From positions 3,017,501 to 3,081,500 of the forward strand of contig NZ_CP104143.1 of the NCBI RefSeq assembly GCF_025200715.1: DNA of 64,000 bases, written 5' to 3'. Position numbers and translations under genes: made by a program. Positions 53,601 through 61,855 of this stretch are shown piece by piece; the first letter of the stretch is position 1; each line of letters opens with the position of its first letter. Below the pieces are notes generated by a model, which saw only the letters and a list, made by a program, of their open reading frames with translations, had not been told where the DNA came from and did not search any database. Source of the DNA: Rhizobium sullae (GTDB lineage: Bacteria; Pseudomonadota; Alphaproteobacteria; Rhizobiales; Rhizobiaceae).

Positions 53601-53794
53601 GATGCGCCCGGCCATAGGGCCTGCACAACCATGACACGGAAGGTGAAGTCCGGATCTTCCTTCTGGCCCATGCGCATCAGTCCGAGCGCACCAGTGACGA
53701 TGATCAAGCCGAAGAGGAAGCGCGCGATACTCGGATGGCCGATAGCCCAACGCGACAGGTTGAAGGGGCGTTTTTCAGTGGTTGTGTTGTCCAT
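50648..53794 (-). CDS. RND-family efflux transporter (HAE1/AcrB-like)
   Basis: 1048 residues, full length for RND pumps, with twelve expected helices and two large periplasmic loops. RFLFGLIIVTGALGLMRMGQ is TM1. IALGLLVDDAMIVVEMMERK in TM4 carries the proton-relay Asp pair, and LLGIIIRNSIILVDQIDQDI lies in TM10/11. Proton-driven export of lipophilic compounds through a MFP and outer-membrane partner is the family role. ATG 53794 follows GAGAGGGAAG. It is last in a tetR-mfp-rnd operon; no outer membrane factor gene is next to it. Confidence 0.95.
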   Translation of the reverse strand: MDNTTTEKRPFNLSRWAIGHPSIARFLFGLIIVTGALGLMRMGQKEDPDFTFRVMVVQALWPGASIQEMEDQVVNKIERKLQETPHLDFVRSYTRAGSAIITLQVQGDTNAAEVADAFYQVRKKVGDISNELPEGLLGPYFNDEFGDTFITLHSISGDGYSYPELKKFAIQARDMLLSTPGVEKAVIIGDQPEKIYIDVSSKALAERGLTILDLQNAIKGQNNVDPAGSVDTGLHSVRISVEGDVKKVEDIRELRLRSGNQVTRLGDIATVTSGLEDPYQRKYRFNGHESVQVGVVMAKGFKVTDVGKAIEATYQRFDESLPYGVSVDQISNQPDVVTDAISEFMHALGEALIIVLIVSFLSIGWRSGLVIAIAIPLVLAATFAIMYEIGIDLQRISLGALIIALGLLVDDAMIVVEMMERKLEEGLVKIEAASFAYSSTAFPMLTGTLITTAGFIPVGFAESTAGEYVRSLFYVVGIALVVSWFVAVYFTPWLGYMILKQRKHAGEHHDVFDTRFYRRLRTTVAWAVRHRIIVLAATLFTFATSLWAFQFIPQNFFPQSSRPEILVDLWLPEGTSIKEVETQAKALEAKMMDDKDKKFVATYIGEGAPRFFLPLDQQLRNPNFAQLLIIANDEPARERLIVKLRGILAEDFPSIRSKVDRLFLGPPTGWPVQMRVMGPDRQEVRHIADQVKAKFAENPQLGAVHDDWLEPVPAMKLVIDQDRARALGVTSQRVRQTLEAAMSGQPLDDFRDGEETVSIVAREPDSSRSLLSAVNSVYVPTDFGGSVPVAQVAKVVPAMEQGVEWRRDRLPTITVRGTLPDGIQPNDVAMKMYADIQGLRDSLPAGYKIEIQGGAEDAAESQASIAAKAPIMLVVIVLLLMAQLQHFGKAMLVLATGPLGIIGAAAALLISGAPFGFVAILGVIALLGIIIRNSIILVDQIDQDIKAGMHRQEAIVGAAVRRFRPIMLTAMTAVLALIPISRGVFWGPLAYAMMGGILVATVLTILVLPAGYALFFGREPKATDAEAEFANANQEEAEDHHPPALAAE

Positions 53795-53821
53795 GACAGT
53801 CTTCCCTCTCCTGGACAGCAA

Positions 53822-54958
53822 TTACTGGACGGTGCCGGCAGGCTCGGCGGAGGCCGACTGCTGACCCGGAACCAAGACCTTCAGGTTCTCGGTCATGAAC
53901 TGCGTACCGGCGGCAACGACGAGATCGCCGGCCTTGAGGCCGTCGGTGACGTTGACGCCGTCGCCGGTGAAACCGCCGACGTGAATTTCGCGGGCGTGCA
54001 CGGTCGCCGCATCGCGGTCGACCACCCAGACGATCTTCGTCCCATCCTTCTCGGCAAGCGCGCTCAAGGGCACTGCGACGGAAGGATCGGAATTCGTAAC
54101 ATCCGCCTCGATCGTCGCCGTCATGCCGAGGAGAACACGCTGATCATTCGGCAGGCTGACGCGGACGGAAAAGGTCCGGGACTGCTGATCGGCGCTGCCC
54201 GAAACCTCACGAACCTTCCCGTCGAGCACCAGCTTGTCATCTGACCAGAAGGTTGCCTTCACCGTTTTGCGGGGCTTGAATTCGGCAATATCGTTTTCCG
54301 GCACCGCGATCTGGACTTCCTTCTCGCCGTCGACGGCAACGGTAACGACGGGCGTCCCGGAGGCGACGACCTGGCCCGTATCCGCACTGACTGCGGTCAC
54401 GATGCCGTTCTGATCGGCCTTCAGGTCTGTGTAGCTTACCTGGTTCTTGGCCTGATCGAGCGAGGAGATCGCGGCATCGCGCGTCGACACGGCCTGGTCG
54501 TAGGAAAGCGAAGCCTGCTCCAGCTGCGATTTGGGTGTAACATTCTTGTCGAAGAGTTGCCCGGCACGCTTGTTGGCGAGATCTGCCGTCTGCACGCCCT
54601 TCTCGGCCGCAGCCAAGTTGGCTTCAGCCGTCTTCACAGCGAGCTGATAATCCGTGGAGTCGATGCGCGCGAGCACATCCCCGGGCTTCACCCGATCACC
54701 GATATTGACGAGCCGTTCCGTGATCTTGCCAGCGACACGGAAGCCGAGGTTCATCTCGGTACGTGCTTTTACGGCGCCGGAATAGTCGAGGGCGCGCGTT
54801 TCGCCGTCCTTCGCAATCTCCACGACCTTGACGGGCCGGACGATTTCCTTCGTCTCGGCCTTCTTCTCATCGCTGCAGCCCGAAACGGCGAATGCAACGG
54901 CGCCAAGGAGCGCGAAACTGGCGACTGACGGCAACTTGACGGTCTTCAGCGAAATCAT
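53822..54958 (-). CDS. RND efflux periplasmic adaptor, lipoprotein
   Basis: 378 residues. The signal peptide has a lipobox (FALLGAVAFAVSGC, Cys near residue 28), so the protein is lipid-anchored. The lipoyl halves are ALDYSGAVKARTEMNLGFRV-AGKITERLVNIGDRVKPGDVL and SYTDLKADQNGIVTAVSADT, around an alpha hairpin (about residues 95-165). ATG 54958 has AGGAG eight bases upstream; a GTG nine bases earlier is too close to it. Its start lies 57 bases after the TetR stop. Confidence 0.94.
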   Translation of the reverse strand: MISLKTVKLPSVASFALLGAVAFAVSGCSDEKKAETKEIVRPVKVVEIAKDGETRALDYSGAVKARTEMNLGFRVAGKITERLVNIGDRVKPGDVLARIDSTDYQLAVKTAEANLAAAEKGVQTADLANKRAGQLFDKNVTPKSQLEQASLSYDQAVSTRDAAISSLDQAKNQVSYTDLKADQNGIVTAVSADTGQVVASGTPVVTVAVDGEKEVQIAVPENDIAEFKPRKTVKATFWSDDKLVLDGKVREVSGSADQQSRTFSVRVSLPNDQRVLLGMTATIEADVTNSDPSVAVPLSALAEKDGTKIVWVVDRDAATVHAREIHVGGFTGDGVNVTDGLKAGDLVVAAGTQFMTENLKVLVPGQQSASAEPAGTVQ

Positions 54959-55015
54959 CTTTCGCACTCCTGAAATCGTTTCTATGTTGGGAGGCGCGGC
55001 GGCTTTACCGTCGGG

Positions 55016-55624
55016 CTATTTCTTAAGCGCTCTGATCGAATACTCGATGAGTTCGTCAACCGTCGCGCGGTTGGTCTTGGCGAGACATTGCGCCACCATC
55101 TGCGGATGACAGAGCGTCACGGTGGCCGCACCGAAGCAGCGTGAAGCAACATCGGCATCCTGCTCGGCGAATTCACCGGCTGCGATCCCTTCGCGGATCA
55201 CGCCGGCAATCAGTTCATGAATGCTGTCGACATGCCTTTCGATAACATGCCAGTCGCGTTCGATCGCGACGACAACCATCTCGTGCACCTTCTGCTCATC
55301 AAGCATGGTGTCGAGCGTCATCTGATACTGGCCATACACAAATCGTCGCAGGCGCTCCGATGCACTGATCGGCAAATGGCAGATGTCGTAAGCCTGCTTG
55401 TAGCTGGCAGCCAGCATGCGGCCGCAGATCGCCTGGTGGATTTCCACTTTCGAGGCGAAGAAGCGGTAGATATTGGCCGGCGACATGCCGAGGTCGCGTG
55501 CCACATCGGCAACCGTCGTCTTGCTGTAGCCATAGTGCCGGAATAGCCGCTCTGCCGCGTCGAGAATGCGCGTTACATTTTCCTGACGGGTGCTGTCCAG
55601 CATGTTTTCTGCGGTGTCATTCAT
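55016..55624 (-). CDS. TetR-family regulator of the RND operon
   Basis: 202 residues. HTH region VTRILDAAERLFRHYGYSKT-TVADVARDLGMSPANIYRFF (about residues 17-56), then a ligand domain (TetR_C_7-like: VHEMVVVAIERDWHVIERHV). It is the first gene of the operon with the adaptor and pump, an autoregulated arrangement, and a 14-bp-arm palindrome lies 18 bases upstream of its start. Confidence 0.93.
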   Translation of the reverse strand: MNDTAENMLDSTRQENVTRILDAAERLFRHYGYSKTTVADVARDLGMSPANIYRFFASKVEIHQAICGRMLAASYKQAYDICHLPISASERLRRFVYGQYQMTLDTMLDEQKVHEMVVVAIERDWHVIERHVDSIHELIAGVIREGIAAGEFAEQDADVASRCFGAATVTLCHPQMVAQCLAKTNRATVDELIEYSIRALKK

Positions 55625-55641
55625 GCGTTTCCAGAGCCTTA

Positions 55642-55679
55642 TTTACGACTGACGATTTTCGTATTTCGTCAGTCGTAAA
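55642..55679. promoter_or_regulatory. Operator upstream of the tetR-mfp-rnd operon
   Basis: TTTACGACTGACGA (55642-55655), ten bases, TCGTCAGTCGTAAA (55666-55679): perfect 14-bp inverted repeat. The TGAC-nGA core within TACGACTGACGA is typical in kind for TetR-family sites. It may also overlap the promoter. Confidence 0.85.
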
Positions 55680-55763
55680 ATATCAGGCGCCACTTGTCAA
55701 TGTTCTGCCGCAAAAAATGCCGCGGCTTCGGCTCGCGGCATTCGAAATCAATACTTGCTGAAA

Positions 55764-56195
55764 TCAGCCCAGCTTGACGTCGAGTGTGATCGGCACGGCG
55801 GAAAGCGCCTTGGAAACAGGGCACCCTGCCTTCGCCTTATTGGCGAGCTCGGTGAACGTCGCCTGGTCGGCGCCGGGAACCTTGCCGGTCAACGACAGAT
55901 GGATTGCGGTGATCGCGAAGCCGCCTTCGACGCTCTCGAGCGTTACCTTTGCAGTTGTCTCCATATCTTCGGCCGTAAGCCCCGCATCGCCGAGGATCAA
56001 AGATAGCGCCATGGTGAAGCAGCCGGCATGGGCAGCGCCGATCAGTTCTTCCGGATTGGTGCCTGGAATACCTTCGAAGCGGCTTGCAAAACCATAGGGA
56101 TATTCCTTCAACGCGCCGCTCTGCGTCGATATCCGTCCCTTGCCGTCTTTGAGACCGCCGGACCACTGGGCCGAACCTATGCGATTGATCTGCAT
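55764..56195 (-). CDS. OsmC/Ohr-family peroxiredoxin
   Basis: 143 residues. QSGALKEYPYGFASRFEG, then GTNPEELIGAAHAGCFTMAL with the first redox Cys, and KAGCPVSKALSAVPITLDVK with the second Cys, are the OsmC hallmark. It reduces organic hydroperoxides using thiols. ATG 56195 has AGGAGGAC upstream; the longer frame is rejected. No dedicated OhrR gene is next to it. Confidence 0.94.
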   Translation of the reverse strand: MQINRIGSAQWSGGLKDGKGRISTQSGALKEYPYGFASRFEGIPGTNPEELIGAAHAGCFTMALSLILGDAGLTAEDMETTAKVTLESVEGGFAITAIHLSLTGKVPGADQATFTELANKAKAGCPVSKALSAVPITLDVKLG

Positions 56196-56378
56196 GCCGT
56201 CCTCCTGTTTCGATTGAGCTCCTTCCGGAAAGGACTTGCGCCGCTTCCCGCCGCAGAGAGGCCAAAGCCTCTCGAACGGCAATATAATGCTCTATCCTCA
56301 GAAGGCGACGGCTGTAAGAAAATCGGTCCGAAAATGACCTCCGGTCGATAAACGATCATACCAAGACATTGCCTTCGT

Positions 56379-56924
56379 ATGCACGATTGGAATATCCTCG
56401 ACGCCGACGTGCTCGGATGGATGGGACCATATATCGAGGATTTCGACTTGCTCGGCTGCATCCTCGAAGCTCGGCGTACCATCGAGCCTGCGGCGGCCGA
56501 ATATGCGGCCGCGCGCGCAACCGCACAGGAGATTGCCGATCTCGACAGCGCTTGGCGGCAGATGCGCGATTCCGCCAACGATCCGGAAAGCTTCACCGAT
56601 GCCGACGTCATGTTCCATTCGGCGCTGCTGACCGCGAGCCACAACCAGGTGTTTCGGCGACTTTCGAGCGCCATTCACGCCGCGGTGAAATATGCCCTTC
56701 ACGCCTCGAACGTCGCAGTCGAAAGCCGCGAGGACGCAGTAGCCGTTCACGGCGAACTGGTCGAGGCACTCAGAATGCGCGACCGCAAAAGGGCACGAGA
56801 GTGCGCCAACCGGATGCTGGATCTTGCGGTGCGCGATTTTGCCGCCATCGAAAAGACGATCGGCAGCACCCCAATCATGATTGGAAATGCCGGCCGACCG
56901 CTTAGAGCAACACGAGAAGAATGA
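56379..56924 (+). pseudogene. 5'-truncated GntR/FCD regulator (DgoR-like)
   Basis: Only the C-terminal FCD ligand-binding domain remains (181 residues): HDWNILDADVLGWMGPYIED, LLGCILEARRTIEPAAAEYA, ADVMFHSALLTASHNQVFRR and HGELVEALRMRDRKRARECA. A normal DgoR-type protein has about 75-80 further residues with a winged helix before WN-LD-DVL; none of the three frames upstream (56196-56378) encodes one, and there is no ribosome-binding site before ATG 56379. It ends in GAATGA, touching dgoD. It is probably a deletion remnant of the galactonate repressor; a translated fragment cannot be excluded. Confidence 0.75.
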
Positions 56925-56935
56925 GGCCTGGACCC

Positions 56936-58084
56936 ATGAAGATCACGAAACTGACAACCTATATCGTTCCGCCGCGCTGGCTATTTTTGAAGGTCGAGAC
57001 CGATGAGGGCGTGATCGGCTGGGGCGAGCCGGTCGTCGAGGGCCGGGCGCTAACCGTGGAGACCTGCGTGCACGAGCTTGCCGACTACCTGATCGGCAAG
57101 GATCCGTTCCTGATCGAGGACCACTGGAACGTCATGTATCGCGGCGGCTTCTATCGCGGTGGCGCCATCCACATGAGCGCGCTTTCCGGCATCGACCAGG
57201 CGCTCTGGGACATCAAGGGCAAGGCACTCGGCCAGCCGATCCATTCGCTGCTCGGCGGCCAGGTGCGCGACCGGATCAAGGTCTACAGCTGGATCGGCGG
57301 CGACCGCCCATCGGACGTTGCGCGCAACGCCAAGGAGGTCGTCGCGCGCGGCTTCAAGGCGATCAAGCTCAACGGCTGCGAAGAAATGCAGATCGTCGAT
57401 ACCAACGAGAAGGTTGAGAAGGCTGTCGAGACCATTGCTACTATCCGCGAGGCGATCGGTCCGCATATCGGCATCGGCGTCGATTTTCACGGCCGCGTGC
57501 ACAAGCCGATGGCCAAGGTTCTTGCTAAGGAACTCGAGCCGTACAAGCTGATGTTCATCGAAGAGCCGGTGCTCTCCGAAAACCGGGAAGCATTGAAGGA
57601 AATCGCCAATCACTGCTCGACGCCGATCGCGCTTGGCGAGCGGCTCTATTCGCGCTGGGATTTCAAGTCGGTGCTCTCAGACGGCTACGTCGACATTCTC
57701 CAGCCCGACCTGTCGCATGCCGGCGGCATCACCGAATGCCGCAAGATCGCCACGATGGCGGAAGCCTATGACGTAGCGCTTGCCCCGCATTGCCCGCTCG
57801 GTCCGATCGCGCTTGCCGCCTGCCTGCAGGTCGATGCGGTCAGCTATAACGCCTTCATCCAGGAACAGAGCCTCGGCATCCACTACAACCAAGGCAACGA
57901 TATCCTCGACTACATCTCCAATAAGGAAGTCTTCAAATACGCCGATGGTTTCGTCTCGATCCCGCAGGGACCGGGCCTCGGCGTCGAAGTCGACGAGGCC
58001 TATGTCGTCGAACGTGCCAAGCAGGGTCACCGCTGGCGCAACCCGATTTGGCGCCATGCCGACGGCAGTTTCGCCGAATGGTGA
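56936..58084 (+). CDS. dgoD: D-galactonate dehydratase
   Basis: 382-residue enolase-superfamily enzyme, the same length as E. coli DgoD, converting D-galactonate to 2-dehydro-3-deoxygalactonate. Start [20 protein letters not shown] matches the family. Metal ligands sit in [11 protein letters not shown] (Asp) and FIEEPV (Glu), a further Glu in [12 protein letters not shown], the Asp-His region in [12 protein letters not shown] and [17 protein letters not shown] 56936 is preferred over ATG 56921 because the family begins at MKIT. It follows the truncated regulator directly. Confidence 0.96.
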   Translation: MKITKLTTYIVPPRWLFLKVETDEGVIGWGEPVVEGRALTVETCVHELADYLIGKDPFLIEDHWNVMYRGGFYRGGAIHMSALSGIDQALWDIKGKALGQPIHSLLGGQVRDRIKVYSWIGGDRPSDVARNAKEVVARGFKAIKLNGCEEMQIVDTNEKVEKAVETIATIREAIGPHIGIGVDFHGRVHKPMAKVLAKELEPYKLMFIEEPVLSENREALKEIANHCSTPIALGERLYSRWDFKSVLSDGYVDILQPDLSHAGGITECRKIATMAEAYDVALAPHCPLGPIALAACLQVDAVSYNAFIQEQSLGIHYNQGNDILDYISNKEVFKYADGFVSIPQGPGLGVEVDEAYVVERAKQGHRWRNPIWRHADGSFAEW

Positions 58085-58183
58085 GAACCAACAGGGTCAC
58101 ATCGAGCGGCCCTTTTTGTTGCACCATGTAGGAAGCCATGCGCGCTAACCGTCATTGTGAAAGCTCACAGGAGGAAATTTCAA

Positions 58184-58582
58184 ATGACACGAGCAATCGC
58201 AGTGATCGTCGCCCGCATCATCTTCAGCTTCGTCTTCTTCATGGCGGCCGGCTTCAAATTTGCCGACGTCGGCGCCACCGCAACCTATATCGCTTCCGCC
58301 GGTTTTCCGATGGCCGGCGCCCTGGCATGGGTAGCAGCTTTCTTCGAAATAGCTTTGGCGCTAGCCTTGATAACCGGCGCCTTCTTTACGGAAGCAAGCC
58401 TGGTTGCCGGCATTTATGTCATCTTCCTGGCATTCGCCTTTCATGGCCCGTCGCGCTGGGCGGGCAACCAGGCAGAATTTGGCTTCTTCATCGACCACTT
58501 CACGTTCCTGGCCGGACTGCTGTTTGCCGCCGCGCATGGACCGGAGAAGTGGGCGATCCGCCGCAGCCTGGTGAGACTGTAG
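58184..58582 (+). CDS. DoxX-family membrane protein
   Basis: 132 residues with four helices: VIVARIIFSFVFFMAAGFKF, AGALAWVAAFFEIALALALI, LVAGIYVIFLAFAFHGPSRW and FIDHFTFLAGLLFAAAHGP. This matches the DoxX family of small membrane proteins, some linked to thiosulfate or redox stress. A perfect AGGAGGAAA precedes ATG 58184. It lies between dgoD and an SDR gene, all on the plus strand; its role there is unknown. Confidence 0.9.
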   Translation: MTRAIAVIVARIIFSFVFFMAAGFKFADVGATATYIASAGFPMAGALAWVAAFFEIALALALITGAFFTEASLVAGIYVIFLAFAFHGPSRWAGNQAEFGFFIDHFTFLAGLLFAAAHGPEKWAIRRSLVRL

Positions 58583-58674
58583 GGGTTGCCAGCCCGAAAA
58601 CTTCGCACTTGCACCGGAACCATGCCCCCACCCGAACATTGCCCTAACGCAAACCGAATGAGGGATTGGCTAAA

Positions 58675-59457
58675 ATGGAACTTCAGGGAAGAACCGCATT
58701 GGTCACCGGCGCGGGTTCCGGCATCGGAAAGGCGACCGCGCTCAAGCTCGCCGCAGAAGGCGCCAAGGTTGCCGTTTTGAGCCGCACCAGCCACGAGGTG
58801 AACCAGACCCGCGACGAAATCCGTTCCGCAGGCGGGCAGTCGATCTCGCTGGCGGCCGACACCAGCGACGAAAGCCAGATGCGCGGCGCAGTTGAAGCGC
58901 TTCTCGGTGAGTTCGGCGGCATCGACATCGTCGTTGCCAATGCCGGAATCAACGGCGTCTGGGCTCCTATCGACGACCTGAAGCCGGAGGAATGGGACAA
59001 GACCATGGCCGTCAACCTGCGCGGTACCTACCTCACTCTCCATCTCACCGTCCCGCATATGAAATCGAATGGCGGCGGTTCGATCATCGTCGTCTCCTCG
59101 ATCAATGGGACGCGTACCTTCACGACGCCGGGCGCGACTGCCTATACCGTCACGAAGGCCGGCCAGGTGGCGATGGTGCAGCAGCTGGCACTGGAGCTCG
59201 GCAAGCATGGAATCCGCGTCAATGCCGTCTGCCCGGGCGCCATCGACACCAATATCAACGACAATACAAGCAGCCGTCACCGGGACGAGGCGGAAATCCC
59301 GGTTGTCTGGCCGGAAGGCGAAATTCCGATCACTGGAGGAGAGGCGGGCCACAGCGAAGACGTTGCCGAAACAATCCTCTTTCTTGCCGCTGATCGCTCG
59401 CATCACATCACCGGCACGCCGATCTGGATCGATGGTGGCCAAGGCCTGCTGCGCTAG
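58675..59457 (+). CDS. Short-chain dehydrogenase/reductase, possible galactose dehydrogenase
   Basis: 260 residues. Cofactor motif TALVTGAGSGIGKATALKLA (TGxxxGxG), NAGIN near residue 90, catalytic Ser in VVSSINGTRTF, and YTVTK (Tyr-x-x-x-Lys) near residue 157. The position between dgoD and an SMP-30 lactonase gene suggests oxidation of D-galactose (or a related sugar) to the lactone. Sequence alone does not prove the substrate. ATG 58675 has GAGGGA about ten bases upstream. It is convergent with the cyclase gene, with only two bases between stop codons. Confidence 0.88.
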   Translation: MELQGRTALVTGAGSGIGKATALKLAAEGAKVAVLSRTSHEVNQTRDEIRSAGGQSISLAADTSDESQMRGAVEALLGEFGGIDIVVANAGINGVWAPIDDLKPEEWDKTMAVNLRGTYLTLHLTVPHMKSNGGGSIIVVSSINGTRTFTTPGATAYTVTKAGQVAMVQQLALELGKHGIRVNAVCPGAIDTNINDNTSSRHRDEAEIPVVWPEGEIPITGGEAGHSEDVAETILFLAADRSHHITGTPIWIDGGQGLLR

Positions 59458-59459
59458 GG

Positions 59460-60677
59460 TCAGCCGCCAAGGCGCCCAGTTTCCAGTGTGAAAAGCTCCT
59501 GCGCCCGCTTGACGCCACGAAGCGCATAGCGGCCGATGCAGGCGAGTCCGCTGCTCTGAGCTCCTGGAATCGCGGCGGCAAAATCCGATGACATCAGCAC
59601 GTTGAGATCGACCGACCGGCAGATCGACGCGATGCGGCTAACCTCGTTGACTGCCGGACCGATGACTGTGAAGTCGAGCCGTTCCTGGCTGCCGATATTG
59701 CCGTAGAAGACATCACCGATATGCAGGCCAAGATAGACGTCGGTTGTTGGCCGGGCATCGCGGGCGCGTTCGTCGTTCAGCGCCGCAAGCTTGCCGCGCA
59801 AGAGCTTCTCCGCCTTCAGCGCCGCACAGCAGGCATCCGACGGTGCATCTGCCTTGAAGATAGCCAGCACACCGTCGCCGATGAGTTTGAGGACGTCGCC
59901 GCCGGCCTCGTGAATGGCCGAAATCACCACGTCGCTATAAGCATTCAGCATCGGCAGGATTTCCTCCGGCGGCGCGCTATCGGATATCTTGGTGTAATTG
60001 AGAAGGTCCGAGAACCAGAGCACCGCGGAAATCCGCTCGGACTTGCCGCGCATGATCTTCCCCTCGAGCACCTGCCGGGCCGCATCCTCGCCGAGGTAAA
60101 CCTCCGCAATCGTCCGTGCGATGCGGCCTAGCGCGATGCACTTGATCGCCAGCGCCAGCACTGGCACTAGCTTTCGCAAGATGGCGAGATCGTGGTCGGA
60201 AAAGCCCTGCGGATGCCGGGTTGCGAAATGCGAGAAAAAGCAATCCATCTCGCCGATCGTACCGGCCTTGGCGAAGCGGTGTACCATGGCGACGAAATCG
60301 GTGTGGCCCTCTTCGAGCATCTTGTCGAGCATGACGAAATCCGCCGGGTCGCCGAAGCCGATACGGCGGCGGACCTCGTTCTCGTTGCCAGACCAGAGAT
60401 AGTAGAAAGCCGAACGCAGCCAAGTGTCCCGCGCACTACCCTCGCCGGTCGGGCCGTATTCGAACTCGGTCTCGATTTCCTCCTGGCTGTCCCATCGGAA
60501 GGCTCGGCCCTCATGTACCGGGTGCAGCGTATCCATGAGCGCCATGCCGCGATCGAGTGGCAGGCCGAATTCGCGGCAGGAATTGCAAAAGCCGGTCAGC
60601 AGTTCGGCTTCGGAGGCACCCTTCAGCCCCTGCTCCGTCAGCCATGCGGCGACCGTTCCGATATCGCTGTATTCCAT
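59460..60677 (-). CDS. Class III adenylate/guanylate cyclase
   Basis: 405 residues. The C-terminal catalytic domain (about residues 215-400) has SAVLWFSDLLNYTKISDSAP, where Asp in FSDL is the first metal ligand, and KLIGDGVLAIFKAD with the second Asp. LGLHIGDVFYGNIGSQERLD-FTVIGPAVNEVSRI completes the fold. The N-terminal 200 residues carry no domain I recognise and may sense a ligand. ATG 60677 is used, with AGGAGTGAGGAT upstream; a longer TTG start is unlikely. It interrupts a plus-strand sugar locus, so it may have been inserted there. Confidence 0.9.
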   Translation of the reverse strand: MEYSDIGTVAAWLTEQGLKGASEAELLTGFCNSCREFGLPLDRGMALMDTLHPVHEGRAFRWDSQEEIETEFEYGPTGEGSARDTWLRSAFYYLWSGNENEVRRRIGFGDPADFVMLDKMLEEGHTDFVAMVHRFAKAGTIGEMDCFFSHFATRHPQGFSDHDLAILRKLVPVLALAIKCIALGRIARTIAEVYLGEDAARQVLEGKIMRGKSERISAVLWFSDLLNYTKISDSAPPEEILPMLNAYSDVVISAIHEAGGDVLKLIGDGVLAIFKADAPSDACCAALKAEKLLRGKLAALNDERARDARPTTDVYLGLHIGDVFYGNIGSQERLDFTVIGPAVNEVSRIASICRSVDLNVLMSSDFAAAIPGAQSSGLACIGRYALRGVKRAQELFTLETGRLGG

Positions 60678-60893
60678 GCTACGGATCCTCACTCCTGAAA
60701 GCTGTACCTCCAATTAACCCATTAGGGAAAGACAAACCTCCGTTCAATGGTGAGACGCACATGACGGATCGCCGCATCCGCCGCAGCTTTGAAAAATGGC
60801 ATGAGGCCGGCGCATTTGCCGCGCCTGGCTCTGGCACGCATCGCCGTTTATGTTTACGAAGAACGTTATATCGCTTTGGGGAGGAGCCAATCA

Positions 60894-61805
60894 GTGTCGC
60901 AAGATATCCTGTATGACATTCGTGACGACCGCTTCCGCAACCTGATTGCAGGAAGCGCTAAGCTGGAGGAACTTTATACCGGTTGCCGCTGGGCGGAAGG
61001 TCCCGTCTGGTTCTCCGATCTCAATTGCCTGATCTGGAGCGATATCCCGAACGAGCGCATGCTGCGCTGGGTACCGGATGGCGGCGTCTCGGTTTTCCGC
61101 TCGCCATCAAGCTACGTCAACGGCAACACCCGCGATCGTCAGGGCCGCCTGATCTCCTGCGAACACGGCGGCCGTCGCGTCACGCGTACGGAACCTGACG
61201 GCAAGATCACCGTGTTGGCCGACAGCTATCAGGGAAAGCGCCTCAACTCGCCGAACGACGTCGTCGTCGCGTCCGACGGCGCGATCTGGTTTACGGACCC
61301 CAGCTACGGCATCAAGTCCGATTACGAAGGCTACAAGTCAGAGCAGGAACAGGAGACGCGCAACGTCTACCGCATTGATCCGCAAAGCGGCAAGGTCGAA
61401 GCCGCCGCCACCGATTTTATCCAGCCGAACGGCCTTGCTTTCTCTCCTGACGAAAAGCAGCTCTACATCGCCGACTCCGGCTCTGCCGATCACGACGTGC
61501 CGCGCCATATCCGCGTCTTCGACGTTGTCGACGGCAAGAGGCTCGCCAACAGCCGCTATTTCTGCTCGATCGACAACGGCATACCGGACGGCTTCCGCTT
61601 CGACGTCAGCGGAAATCTCTGGAGCAGTGCCGCCGATGGCGTCCATTGCTTCGCACCGGACGGTACCTTGCTCGGCAAGATCAAGGTGCCTCAGACCGTT
61701 TCCAATGTCACCTTCGGTGGCCAGAAGAAAAACCGCCTGTTCATCACCGCAACGCAATCGCTCTATTCGATCTACACGACGACGAATGGCGCACAATATC
61801 CGTAA
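60894..61805 (+). CDS. SMP-30/gluconolactonase-family lactonase
   Basis: 303-residue six-bladed beta-propeller hydrolase. CRWAEGPVWFSDLNCLIWSD carries the metal-binding Glu, RLNSPNDVVVASDGAIWFTD the conserved Asn-Asp, and FIQPNGLAFSPDEKQLYIAD the later ligands. It opens sugar lactones such as galactonolactone or gluconolactone. The start is GTG 60894, strongly supported by GGGGAGGAG seven bases upstream; the longer frame runs through non-coding sequence. It probably forms an operon with the downstream GH2 beta-galactosidase gene (50-base gap). Confidence 0.93.
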   Translation: MSQDILYDIRDDRFRNLIAGSAKLEELYTGCRWAEGPVWFSDLNCLIWSDIPNERMLRWVPDGGVSVFRSPSSYVNGNTRDRQGRLISCEHGGRRVTRTEPDGKITVLADSYQGKRLNSPNDVVVASDGAIWFTDPSYGIKSDYEGYKSEQEQETRNVYRIDPQSGKVEAAATDFIQPNGLAFSPDEKQLYIADSGSADHDVPRHIRVFDVVDGKRLANSRYFCSIDNGIPDGFRFDVSGNLWSSAADGVHCFAPDGTLLGKIKVPQTVSNVTFGGQKKNRLFITATQSLYSIYTTTNGAQYP

Positions 61806-61855
61806 GCGGCTTTGCTAGCCGCGCCAATCAGACATGCTTTAAAGAGGAGTCCGGG

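Noticed and set aside
60761..60916. 51-codon frame upstream of the SMP-30 gene
   Set aside because: Starts with ATG but has no Shine-Dalgarno or recognisable product, and its end overlaps the GTG start and ribosome-binding site of the lactonase.
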